Shown piece by piece: positions 25,444 through 32,676 of a stretch of DNA of 64,000 bases. How positions within the stretch are numbered: position 1 is the first letter of the stretch; each line of letters starts with the position of its first letter. The DNA is from Bacillota bacterium (GTDB lineage: Bacteria; Bacillota; Clostridia; Lachnospirales; Lachnospiraceae): the NCBI GenBank assembly GCA_023460575.1, contig JAEWPQ010000306.1:45468-109467 (forward strand), read 5' to 3'. The notes below the pieces were generated by a model. The model had not been told where the DNA came from, ran no database searches, and saw only the letters and a list, made by a program, of their open reading frames with translations. Both the position numbers and the translations under genes were made by a program.

Positions 25444-25767
25444 TTGGGTGGCACATTCGATTCATTAAGCACTGATGTAGAAAACATGAAGCCAGTTACA
25501 AGCCGCTTTGCAACATCGGTGCCAGATAACACAGACTTTGATACTCTTGGTCAACCCGGGTGGTATGATATTTATTCATCTGTTCACGCGCCAGCAACTG
25601 GCATAGGAAGAATACTATTAAGAGTTGAAAGCATCAATATTAATGGAACTTGGATTACAACACAAGCGGCTATTGAATGGTATAGCACTGGTGCGATACA
25701 AGCAAAATTATACAGAAGATGGATAACAAATATGAACGGCAGCTGGGCCTGGACTTCATGGATATAG
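25444..25767 (+). pseudogene. Orphan pyocin-knob-like fibre tip module
   Basis: In the same frame as tail fibre 2 but after TGA (25411-25413) and TAA (25423-25425), this reads DFDTLGQPGWYDIYSS, GIGRILLRVESININGTWITT and NMNGSWAWTSWI, a knob-like receptor-binding tip. A TTG at 25444 has no good ribosome site. It is a silent tip, or a second version used after recombination or read-through. Confidence 0.5.
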
Positions 25768-25799
25768 ACTATTTGAGCAAGTAAATAAACTTGTAAACG

Positions 25800-25826
25800 A
25801 GTCCCTCAATGGGGCTTATTTTATTC
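25800..25826 (+). terminator. Hairpin with T-rich run after fibre genes
   Basis: AGTCCC (25800-25805) pairs with GGGGCT (25811-25816) with a T-G wobble around TCAAT, then TATTTTATT. A second small CCC/GGG hairpin precedes the next ribosome site. Confidence 0.55.
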
Positions 25827-25851
25827 CCCAAAATAGGGAGAAAGGATCGCC

Positions 25852-26130
25852 ATGATACAACTTATCAGTGAGAAACTCCTTGAAGCAAAGATAAAGGAGC
25901 TGACAGGGAAAACAGATTTGAGCAATCCGGAAGAATTGATACTTTACCTTTGCCAAAAGGAATTTAGTGTTATCAATAAGCTGAAGATCGAAGGAATAGA
26001 CATGACTGGCACTGTTCAGGAAGTCGATGAGCGTATTGAAAGCCAGTCAATCTATTTCATGAAAAAAGAAAAATACGATCAGATGAAGGAAAAGGCTGAT
26101 CGGTTCGACACATTGAAAAGATTAATGTAA
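25852..26130 (+). CDS. Phage hypothetical protein
   Basis: 92 residues, ATG 25852 after GAGAAAGGATCGCC. Helical, charged (LISEKLLEAKIKELTGKTDL; EKYDQMKEKADRFDTLKRLM). No family recognised. It lies between fibre and lysis genes and is bordered by terminator-like hairpins on both sides. Confidence 0.6.
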   Translation: MIQLISEKLLEAKIKELTGKTDLSNPEELILYLCQKEFSVINKLKIEGIDMTGTVQEVDERIESQSIYFMKKEKYDQMKEKADRFDTLKRLM

Positions 26131-26137
26131 ACCAATG

Positions 26138-26159
26138 GTCCCAGTAGGGGCTTATTTTT
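26138..26159 (+). terminator. Short intrinsic terminator
   Basis: GTCCC (26138-26142) pairs with GGGGC (26147-26151) around AGTA, then TTATTTTT. A further hairpin GCCCA-GAA-TGGGC stands just before the next ribosome site. Confidence 0.6.
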
Positions 26160-26190
26160 ATGCCCAGAATGGGCGGAAAGGAATTGAGTT

Positions 26191-26595
26191 ATGAATAATA
26201 TCGAAAAAATAAAGTTTGGGGATCAGCTTTTTGATCTGGTTCCAGACGGGGTGAAACTTGGAGAAACCGGCGGAATAGTAACCTTCCAGAAAGGATCGGC
26301 TTCCTTTGACAGCATCAAGGCTCTTTTAAAAGCCAATGGTGAAATCGCTCAGATCGGTTTATCCGGTGATACTGATTGGTCTCGAGAAGATTTGGTATAT
26401 GCAAAAAGATTAACAGAGCAGTCCGATTATGTGATCGGTAAGGATGAGGACGGAGTAACAGATATCAAGGCGGAGGTAATGATTGCCTATTTCAAGACCC
26501 CGGATCTAAATGATAGGGTAGCGGCGCTGAAGGCGGAGAAGGAATCCTTAAGAGCAACCGTTGACAAATTAGTTTTAGCAGGATTGGAGGGATAA
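26191..26595 (+). CDS. Phage tail-tip hypothetical protein
   Basis: 134 residues, ATG 26191 after GGCGGAAAGG. Beta-rich N-terminus (KIKFGDQLFDLVPDGVKLGE; GGIVTFQKGSASFDSIKALL) and a coiled-coil end (DLNDRVAALKAEKESLRATV). This is a familiar type in clostridial phages just before XkdX, probably structural. No further detail is visible. Confidence 0.65.
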   Translation: MNNIEKIKFGDQLFDLVPDGVKLGETGGIVTFQKGSASFDSIKALLKANGEIAQIGLSGDTDWSREDLVYAKRLTEQSDYVIGKDEDGVTDIKAEVMIAYFKTPDLNDRVAALKAEKESLRATVDKLVLAGLEG

Positions 26596-26598
26596 TTT

Positions 26599-26730
26599 AT
26601 GTTTGAAACATTAATGAGATTATACGCAGCCGGCCAAGGACCTCTTACGGTAACTATGCTGGCCAATGCGGTTATAAAGGGCTGGATCACTGACGCAGAG
26701 AAACAGGATATCCTGGCAACTAAAAAATAG
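26599..26730 (+). CDS. XkdX-family small phage protein
   Basis: 43 residues, ATG 26599 after TTGGAGGG. FETLMRLYAAGQGPLTVTML followed by AVIKGWITDAEKQDIL is the XkdX signature (a short helical protein with a conserved GWIT...EK.EI). It sits directly before holin genes in PBSX-like and many other Gram-positive phages. Confidence 0.85.
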   Translation: MFETLMRLYAAGQGPLTVTMLANAVIKGWITDAEKQDILATKK

Positions 26731-26745
26731 GAAAGAGTGAGGAAT

Positions 26746-27180
26746 ATGGAAATGGATAGAATTACAGAACTGCTTTCCCTGGCATGGGGAAGCCCGATTA
26801 TTAAACTGGTTATTTTAGCAGTAGTGATGGACACCTGCTTTGGCTGCATCAGAGCAATTAAGGAGCATGAATTTAACAGCTGTTTCGGCATTGATGGAGC
26901 AATCCGGAAAATCTCCATGGTAGCGTCCCTGGCGTTCTTACTGATACTTGATCGGATTGTACATCTTAATCTGATCGGTTTCATTCCGGAAGCAATCCGG
27001 TCGTATCTGCCGGTTAGTGCCATTGGAGTGGCGGAATTCTTTGGTCTTCTGTACATAGCATATGAGCTGGTGAGTATTCTTAAAAACATGACCTTGTGCG
27101 GATTGCCTGTGAAGCGGTTATGGGAGACTGTAAAGAAATTCCTCACACAGTACACGGACGAGCTGCCAGATAACACTTAA
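26746..27180 (+). CDS. Phage holin (toxin secretion / lysis family)
   Basis: 144 residues from ATG 26746 with GAGTGAGG before. Phage_holin_4-like: three to four membrane segments (IIKLVILAVVMDTCFGCIRA, MVASLAFLLILDRIVHL, VAEFFGLLYIAYELVSIL). It forms pores so that the endolysin reaches the wall. Amidase endolysin follows next, which fits. Confidence 0.9.
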   Translation: MEMDRITELLSLAWGSPIIKLVILAVVMDTCFGCIRAIKEHEFNSCFGIDGAIRKISMVASLAFLLILDRIVHLNLIGFIPEAIRSYLPVSAIGVAEFFGLLYIAYELVSILKNMTLCGLPVKRLWETVKKFLTQYTDELPDNT

Positions 27181-27222
27181 GCTGTTGCAACCGTCGCAAC
27201 GGTTGTAATGTCACAACTTTAT

Positions 27223-27250
27223 GGACCTGGGGTTATCCTGGGTCCTTTTT
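27223..27250 (+). terminator. Hairpin with T5 between holin and endolysin
   Basis: GGACC (27223-27227) with GGTCC (27241-27245), an inner GG/CC pair, and TTTTT. A second hairpin CAACCG-TCGCAA-CGGTTG lies just upstream, 27188-27205. Confidence 0.6.
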
Positions 27251-27268
27251 CGATTGGAGGAAAATAAT

Positions 27269-28123
27269 ATGCAGATCAATAAATTACTTACACCATACAA
27301 CCTTACTGCAGGGGAAGTGGATCGCATCAACTATCTGGTGATCCATTATGTCGGAGCGTTGGGAGGAGCAGAGGCAAACTGTAAATACTATGCATCACAA
27401 TATGTTGGGGCTAGTGCCCACTACTATGTTGGTTTTTCCGGTGAGACCTGGCAGTCAGTAGAGGACAAGAATATCGCTTGGCACTGCGGGGCAAAGAAAT
27501 ATGTGCATCCTGAATGCCGGAATTCGAATAGTTTAGGTATTGAACTTTGCGTCCGGAATAAGGGTTCTCTGGCAGATACAAGCCGGGACTGGTATTTCGA
27601 GGACGCCACGGTGCAGGCAGCAATCGAATTGACCAAGGAGCTTATGGCCAAGTATAACATTCCTGCAGATCATGTGATCCGGCACTATGACGTAACCGGG
27701 AAGATCTGTCCGAACCCTTATGTCTATAATCACACCGACCATACATGGGAAGCATTCAAAGCTGCTTTGATGGGAACAGAGGTCAAGAAATCATCCGGCT
27801 GGGTACAGGTAACAGATGGTTGGATGTACTACAATGGGGATACCGGTCTGCCGGTTCGTAATGACTGGGTTAAGGACGAAAACAAGTGGTACTGGTTTAA
27901 TGCTGCCGGGATCATGGTCACTAATACATGGTACCAGTATAACAGCGCATGGTACTATCTGGGGCCGGACGGAGCTATGTGTAAATCGCAGCTGGTTGAA
28001 AATTCCGGGAAGATTTATGCAGTGGACGCTGACGGCAAGATGATCACGGAGCCGGTAACGCTCGCGCCAGATCAGGACGGGGCGCTGCAGTATCCGATGC
28101 TGACGCTACAAAAAGGTGAATAA
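27269..28123 (+). CDS. Endolysin: N-acetylmuramoyl-L-alanine amidase with wall-binding repeats
   Basis: 284 residues from ATG 27269 (ATTGGAGGAAAATA upstream). Amidase_2 domain at residues about 15-165 with zinc ligands His26 (LVIHYVGA), His139 (VIRHYDVTGKICPNP) and Cys147; it cuts the bond between MurNAc and L-Ala. A C-terminal set of CW_binding_1 repeats (SGWVQVTDGWMYYNGDTG, ENKWYWFNAAG, SAWYYLGPDG) anchors it to the wall. Directly after the holin, completing the lysis cassette. Confidence 0.95.
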   Translation: MQINKLLTPYNLTAGEVDRINYLVIHYVGALGGAEANCKYYASQYVGASAHYYVGFSGETWQSVEDKNIAWHCGAKKYVHPECRNSNSLGIELCVRNKGSLADTSRDWYFEDATVQAAIELTKELMAKYNIPADHVIRHYDVTGKICPNPYVYNHTDHTWEAFKAALMGTEVKKSSGWVQVTDGWMYYNGDTGLPVRNDWVKDENKWYWFNAAGIMVTNTWYQYNSAWYYLGPDGAMCKSQLVENSGKIYAVDADGKMITEPVTLAPDQDGALQYPMLTLQKGE

Positions 28124-28142
28124 AGAATAAATAAAAATAACT

Positions 28143-28181
28143 GGTTAATGGAGATGTCAACACACAACATCTCCATTAACC
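28143..28181. repeat. Perfect 15-bp inverted repeat after endolysin
   Basis: 28143-28157 pairs fully with 28167-28181 around CAACACACA. On the + strand no T-run follows; on the - strand TTATTTTTATTT follows, so it may stop transcripts from the right, or act in both directions. Confidence 0.6.
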
Positions 28182-28263
28182 CTTCAAAAGCGTAACTGAA
28201 AGCAAAGTTTCCTTCACTCTATAATATATTATATGTAAATTATATATTTTTATTAAAAAAACT

Positions 28264-28289
28264 AAGGGAGAGTCAAAAGACCCTCCCTT
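28264..28289 (-). terminator. Terminator of the PemK-like toxin gene
   Basis: AAGGGAG-A-GTC (28264-28274) pairs with GAC-C-CTCCCTT (28279-28289) around AAAA. On the - strand a run TTAGTTTTTTT follows. Confidence 0.75.
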
Positions 28290-28413
28290 CTTCAAAAATA
28301 ATCAACTGAGCTAATGCTCCTTCACACTATCACTTTCGCGACACCTTGTCTAGGATACCACTAGATATTTCTCTTGTCAAGAATATTTTAACTCAAAACG
28401 AAAAAAAAATCAA

Positions 28414-28944
28414 CTAAAAGATATGAGACTTTTTCAAGGCATTGTTAATATCGTTTAATACAGATCCCTTTATGTTGCCGATGGAAGAATTGAAATCTAC
28501 TCTTTGAATACTGACATTTTGTAGTTTTAAGACATTAGTCCACCGAATCATGTTTTTAAAACCGTATACCTTTTCGATTTTTACATGGTAATCTTTTTTT
28601 TCGTTTGGTTCCTGGGAAGAGAGAGGAATTACGAATATGCTTTTGCCAGTTTTTCGTAGTATAATTGCCGGGTGTCTTCCTCCAAATTCATTTCCAATAT
28701 TAAAACCAAATTCGACCCAAGCAACTGCCCCTCTAATTAATTTCTCTTCCTGTGAACATATGTATCCTGGTTCATCAATAATTAATTGCGTTTTCCTTGA
28801 AAACCACTGGAAGTAATTAAAAGAGCGTTTACATGACTCACAATCATCTAATTTTGTTGCAGAATAGAGATTATTAATTTGGGACTCAGCTTCGGTCTTT
28901 ATTGTATTTAAGTCGTCCTGAGAAATTATTTTCATTTTTTTCAC
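28414..28944 (-). CDS. PemK/MazF-like toxin, solitary
   Basis: 176 residues, ATG 28944 with AAAGGGGGTG upstream on the minus strand. The C-terminal 110 residues have the PemK/MazF fold pattern: RGAVAWVEFG, NEFGGRHPAIIL and FVIPLSS, with the C-terminal VLNDINNALKK helix. These toxins cut mRNA. The first 70 residues are an extra domain with CESCKRSFNYFQW, uncommon for MazF. No antitoxin gene is visible upstream, so the usual pair is missing or the N-terminal part serves that role. It is opposite in strand to the late genes, as for lysogeny genes. Confidence 0.8.
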   Translation of the reverse strand: MKKMKIISQDDLNTIKTEAESQINNLYSATKLDDCESCKRSFNYFQWFSRKTQLIIDEPGYICSQEEKLIRGAVAWVEFGFNIGNEFGGRHPAIILRKTGKSIFVIPLSSQEPNEKKDYHVKIEKVYGFKNMIRWTNVLKLQNVSIQRVDFNSSIGNIKGSVLNDINNALKKSHIF

Positions 28945-29164
28945 ACCCCCTTTTAATCATATTTTTTAGTTTATCATAAATCATCTGATAGCTCAATATT
29001 TTAAAAATAATTTGCATATAATATTCTTATTAATATTTATAGAAAGAAAAGGTGGGTATCCGACATTCCGGGCTTTCAAAATTCGTGTTGCATTTCCGTG
29101 TTGCATAGCCTGCAATTATTACCGCAAAAGTGCATTTATGTAAACATTTCTGCAATAATAAAAG

Positions 29165-29200
29165 CACCGGGAAACCTCGCATTTATAAGGATTCCCGGTG
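29165..29200. repeat. 9-bp inverted repeat near prophage end
   Basis: CACCGGGAA (29165-29173) matches TTCCCGGTG (29192-29200). No T-run follows. Possibly an arm-type site near the attachment site or an mRNA end. Confidence 0.45.
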
Positions 29201-29214
29201 AATACTGACTTTGT

Positions 29215-29270
29215 CGCTATTATCTATTTACGGGTTCGAGTCCCGTCTCGCGCTTTTTTAGATAATAGCG
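29215..29270 (+). other. attR: Probable right attachment site: tRNA 3' fragment framed by inverted repeat
   Basis: 29230-29254 reads as the 3' end of a tRNA: ACGGG, loop TTCGAGT, CCCGT, then acceptor strand CTCGCGC and T. There is no 5' half upstream, so it is the duplicated end created by integration into a tRNA gene that should stand at the other end of the prophage. A perfect 12-bp inverted repeat (CGCTATTATCTA 29215-29226; TAGATAATAGCG 29259-29270) flanks the fragment. Confidence 0.7.
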
Positions 29271-29305
29271 GAAACCTAGGTTTTATCAGGGGTTCCGCTA
29301 TTTTT
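29264..29305 (+). terminator. Strong intrinsic terminator at attachment site
   Basis: AATAGCGGAA (29264-29273) pairs with TTCCGCTATT (29293-29302), extended by ACC/GGT, followed by TTT. Its left arm is also the partner of the upstream CGCTATTATCTA. Confidence 0.8.
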
Positions 29306-29329
29306 GAGTGTCTGTCAGCCTGTAGACAG

Positions 29330-29505
29330 CTATATACAGTTTAATGCTTTTGCTATAAGGTAATAGGATTTCTTCTCTGTCAGTGGATTATAGATATATC
29401 CCAAGGTGGTGTTAAGATTGCTAAGTCATAAAAGTTCTCGGATATAGTCCAGAGTGCTTGCATTTTCCACAACCTCATAGTGGTTTGCCCCAGTTGTATT
29501 GTTTT
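29330..29505 (-). pseudogene. Decayed tyrosine recombinase C-terminus
   Basis: On the minus strand the frame reads NHYEVVENASTLDYIRELL, then stop TGA, then LSNLNTTLGYIYNPLTEKKS and YYLIAKALN. Tyrosine recombinases end with LLGHSxxxTTxxY; here GGA-to-TGA and His-to-Leu changes seem to have destroyed the LGHS motif while TT and the catalytic Tyr region remain. No upstream catalytic domain is present. It is an old mobile-element remnant beside the attachment site. Confidence 0.5.
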
Positions 29506-29714
29506 ATTATAGCCGTTCCAATGTATTTTAATAAAAACGACACTGTTTTCTATGTTGTTAAAAATTAGACTATGCTATACTCATAAAAGAGTGAGCAAGA
29601 AATCCTACTGGGTAATGCTTAATCAACCGCCTATACTGAATCCTTGGATAGAAGAGGCAACATTTGGTTTAAGCACAGGCATGATACAAAGTAAGAAAGT
29701 CAAGGAAAAACATC

Positions 29715-30311
29715 ATGAAAAATAAAGGTCTTATTGTAATATCTTTTATTTTATTATTTATAATTATAATATATATTGCTATGAACCAGAAGAAGGTTAT
29801 TACTGATATAGAAGAATATGGTATGTTTAATGGTTTTAAAGGTTATAGTAATTTAGATGTTTTTCCAGAACAAATACCTGATGAAGGTACGGATGCTCAA
29901 TACTATTTTGAGTATAAAGATGAGATCTTTGACCCTTATTATCAAATATATTTAAAATGTACTTACGATACTCCCACATACTCTGATGAGGTCAAACGAT
30001 TAGCACAAATAAAGGAAAACTACCTGGGAATTACACAGAAAATACGTTATAATACAGAAGATTTTGAATATCCCGCGTATGTTGCTATTTACGGGGATGA
30101 TGGCTGCTATGAATATGCGCTTTTAGATGAAGATAACCAGACTATTATGTATATATTTACTCAATGGGCGAAAACAGATGATATAAAATTTGAGAAGGCT
30201 TACTTACCTCATGATTTTATGTTAGATACAGAACATACTTTTTCAATTTACATGTTTGATTTAGGTGACGGAGGACGTTATGTTATAGATGATAAATACA
30301 AGAATGAATAA
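29715..30311 (+). CDS. Membrane-anchored hypothetical protein
   Basis: 198 residues, ATG 29715 (AAGGAAAAACATC upstream). Residues 5-23 are one strongly hydrophobic helix (LIVISFILLFIIIIYIAM); the rest is acidic and tyrosine-rich and should lie outside the cell. It is AT-rich compared with the prophage and the sugar locus, which suggests acquired DNA. I recognise no family. About 400 bases before it hold no intact gene, only the recombinase remnant and a short unsupported 35-codon frame. Confidence 0.6.
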   Translation: MKNKGLIVISFILLFIIIIYIAMNQKKVITDIEEYGMFNGFKGYSNLDVFPEQIPDEGTDAQYYFEYKDEIFDPYYQIYLKCTYDTPTYSDEVKRLAQIKENYLGITQKIRYNTEDFEYPAYVAIYGDDGCYEYALLDEDNQTIMYIFTQWAKTDDIKFEKAYLPHDFMLDTEHTFSIYMFDLGDGGRYVIDDKYKNE

Positions 30312-30415
30312 ATATAATCACCTGAACCGATATTGCATCTTATGATAAGTATTGTGCCAGGAAAGCTGGACCTATACCTGTTACGATGTTTCATTGCCCT
30401 ATTCCTGCTTATTTC

Positions 30416-30444
30416 TTGACAGCTTTCCTTAAAAAAGGTAAAAT
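30416..30444 (+). promoter_or_regulatory. Sigma-A promoter for secreted protein gene
   Basis: TTGACA (30416-30421), 17-base spacer, TAAAAT (30439-30444). The next gene starts at 30569, leaving about 120 bases of leader with no obvious hairpin. Confidence 0.6.
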
Positions 30445-30568
30445 ATGGGTATTATAAGCTTATATTTCTACGCTAATCTGATGATTTTTCCATAAGCAGA
30501 GTTTATTACAATCATATCAGAATATTCATGTTAATAAATCCATAACAATATATAAAGGGGGAAATGGT

Positions 30569-31552
30569 ATGTTTTTACACAAAAAAATTATGGCTATGTT
30601 GGGGGCAGGCATGTTTATGATAGCGGTTCCGTTTACGTCTATGGCTTCTTCCAACACAATCCAGGAGGTAAAAATTAATATTGATTTACAACAAGATGGG
30701 AACGATTTAGATGTCAGTGTCACCACCGATTCCAATATGTGCCGTGTAGATGATGTGGCTGTACTTAGTGGGTCGGATATTAATTGGACGAATGATGATG
30801 GGCATATTCTGAAAGTTCAGCTGAAGGCTGATGATAACAATACATTTACTTATGGAATAGAAAAGCATATATCGATAAGTGGTGCCAATGGAACGTTAGT
30901 GAAAGGCCAGTCGAATAATTGGGAAGTAACAGCATATATCGCGTTAGATGTTTTTTATAAATATAACATTAATGTGCGTGATTTAGCTTTAAGTGATCTG
31001 GAATGGGATGAGATGAATGGGATAGCCAGATGGAACGCAGCGGGTGACTCAGATAAGTATGAGGTGCAGCTTTACCGCGGCAGTCAATCCGTAACTTCTG
31101 TGTTTAAAACTGAAGAAACCAGCTATGATTTTTCCAGTTTTATTACCAAATCTGGTTCATATACCTTTAAAGTTCGTGCTATAACGGATTCGTCACTTAA
31201 GGGTAGCTGGAAAAAATCCGAATCCTGGCATGTAAATTTGAAAGATGCTGAAAAGATAAGTTCCGGTGGTTCTGCTGATACGCTGTCAGGTCCTGGGGAC
31301 AGCCGTAGTGGCAAATGGATAAAAGATGATAAAGGCTGGAAGTATCTAACGGATAATACTTATACGGTCAGTAACTGGAAGTATATTAATGGTAAATGGT
31401 ATTACTTCAATGAATCAGAATACATGGTGACTGGTTGGGTCCATTGGAAAGATAAGTGGTATTATTGCGGTGATGATGGTGCCATGGATATTAATATGAC
31501 GACACCGGATGGGTATCGGGTAGGAAACGATGGAGCATGGACTGGGTCATGA
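30569..31552 (+). CDS. Secreted protein with Fn3-like part and wall-binding repeats
   Basis: 327 residues, ATG 30569 after AAAGGGGGAAATGG. Signal peptide residues 1-26 (MLGAGMFMIAVPFTSMA). An N-terminal beta domain of about 120 residues follows, then an Fn3-like domain (LSDLEWDEMNGIARWNAAGD; YTFKVRAITDSSLKGSWKKS), and C-terminal CW_binding_1 repeats (WKYINGKWYYFNESEYM; WVHWKDKWYYCGDDGAMD) and TTPDGYRVGNDG. It is a paralogue of the protein at 43658, sharing order and motifs. Likely a cell-surface protein; ligand unknown. Confidence 0.8.
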   Translation: MFLHKKIMAMLGAGMFMIAVPFTSMASSNTIQEVKINIDLQQDGNDLDVSVTTDSNMCRVDDVAVLSGSDINWTNDDGHILKVQLKADDNNTFTYGIEKHISISGANGTLVKGQSNNWEVTAYIALDVFYKYNINVRDLALSDLEWDEMNGIARWNAAGDSDKYEVQLYRGSQSVTSVFKTEETSYDFSSFITKSGSYTFKVRAITDSSLKGSWKKSESWHVNLKDAEKISSGGSADTLSGPGDSRSGKWIKDDKGWKYLTDNTYTVSNWKYINGKWYYFNESEYMVTGWVHWKDKWYYCGDDGAMDINMTTPDGYRVGNDGAWTGS

Positions 31553-31596
31553 TAGTTATTATGTCCTATAGTATGTGAACTGCATTTATAACATTT

Positions 31597-31623
31597 AAAA
31601 AGCCTTGTATTACAGGGCTTTTT
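31597..31623 (+). terminator. Intrinsic terminator
   Basis: AAAAAGCC (31597-31604) pairs with GGCTTTTT (31616-31623). A T-rich stretch follows. Confidence 0.7.
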
Positions 31624-31764
31624 ATTATGGGTGATGGCCCTGTTGAGCACGTTGAAATGACATCATCATAAATTTTTTTGAGAAATAGGATTAAAAAAAT
31701 CGACAGAAGTTCAGAAAATAAGACAAAGTTCCTATTGATTTCTTACTAATTAGTGCTTGTGATT

Positions 31765-31800
31765 ATTATCAGCAAGATTATCAGCGAGATTATTAGTAAG
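31765..31800 (+). repeat. Three 12-base tandem repeats
   Basis: ATTATCAGCAAG, ATTATCAGCGAG and ATTATTAGTAAG stand in tandem just before a GAGG site. In one frame they code Ile-Ile-Ser-Lys/Glu. They may be the worn end of an older coding sequence. Confidence 0.6.
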
Positions 31801-31813
31801 GAGGCGGTTCTTT

Positions 31814-31981
31814 GTGATTGAGAATAAAATTACCGAATTTAAGCGTGAATATATGGACGACATCAAATATGCGGTGATTGCTTTTGCAAATACAGATGGT
31901 GGTAAAATCTATATTGGAATGAATGATAATGGAACAGTTTCAGGAGTTTCAGATGTGGATGATACAATGCTGCGTCTATGA
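31814..31981 (+). pseudogene. AlbA_2 (Schlafen-like) fragment
   Basis: A 55-codon frame from GTG 31814 reads ENKITEFKREYMDDIKYAVI and AFANTDGGKIYIGMNDNGTV, the N-terminal start of AlbA_2/Divergent-AAA-type proteins, which are normally 400 or more residues. It stops at 31979-31981; the following frame (MNIISQ) is short. The rest of the gene is gone, so it is a remnant. Confidence 0.75.
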
Positions 31982-32060
31982 ACATAATTAGCCAAGACGG
32001 TACTCTCTTTTTTAATTGACACCCTAAAACCATACATGAAAGAAACAAGGAGAAATTATT

Positions 32061-32594
32061 ATGAACTATGATGCATTAATTATTGTAGACATGCAGACGG
32101 CTTTGGTGGAATCAGAACCTTATAATAAGGTGGCTGTGGTAGAAAATATAAAGGCATTATTGGATTCCTGCAGAAAAAGGGGAATCCCGGTAATTTACGT
32201 TCAACACGATGGTGGAAATGGCGATGAGCTGGAGCACGGCAGCAGCGGCTGGACGATATATAAAGATATAGCTCCTTTGCCAGACGAAAAAATTTTTGAG
32301 AAACAATATAACAGTGCATTTAGAAAGACCGGGCTCCATGAATATCTCCAGGAGAAAGGTGTAAGAAACATTATCTTATGTGGTATGCAGACGGAGTATT
32401 GTTTAGATGCTACCTGCAAGGTAGCTTTTGAATATGAATATGAGGTGACCATACCACAGTTAACAACGACAACATTTGATAATGCTTTTGCAAGCGGTAA
32501 AGAGTTAGCGGAATATTATGAAAATAAAATATGGAACAACCGCTATGCGAAAATTGTTGGTATGGAACACATTTTAAAATTGATTTGTTCTTGA
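32061..32594 (+). CDS. Isochorismatase-family cysteine hydrolase
   Basis: 177 residues, ATG 32061 after AAGGAGAAATT. Catalytic triad of the family visible: Asp10 (LIIVDMQT), Lys81 (FEKQYNSAF) and Cys114 (CGMQTEYCLDATC). Members hydrolyse amide or ester bonds of small molecules (nicotinamide, isochorismate, carbamoyl groups). The exact substrate cannot be told. It stands alone, with a GyrI-like gene 80 bases downstream on the same strand. Confidence 0.88.
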   Translation: MNYDALIIVDMQTALVESEPYNKVAVVENIKALLDSCRKRGIPVIYVQHDGGNGDELEHGSSGWTIYKDIAPLPDEKIFEKQYNSAFRKTGLHEYLQEKGVRNIILCGMQTEYCLDATCKVAFEYEYEVTIPQLTTTTFDNAFASGKELAEYYENKIWNNRYAKIVGMEHILKLICS

Positions 32595-32676
32595 CTCTTT
32601 CATAATGTGAGGGTTTATACTCCTGATGTAAGATATTATAAACGCCGGGAGGCTTGGATTCATTTGGAGGCAAAAT

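Larger units (their letters stand above)
1..29254 (+). mobile_element. Tailed-phage prophage, right part (left end outside window)
   Basis: An unbroken run of + strand phage genes in canonical siphovirus order: replication/recombination, late regulator, terminase, portal, head, connector, tail, fibres, holin, endolysin. It ends at a 3' tRNA fragment near 29,230-29,254 that probably marks the right attachment site. Integrase, repressor and most early genes are not in the window, so the left junction is unseen. The gene order and SPP1-like portal/minor-capsid set are seen directly; the exact right boundary is inferred. Confidence 0.9.

Noticed and set aside
26487..27176. 229-codon minus-strand frame opposite XkdX and holin
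   Set aside because: The + strand genes have clear families and ribosome sites; the opposite frame has neither.
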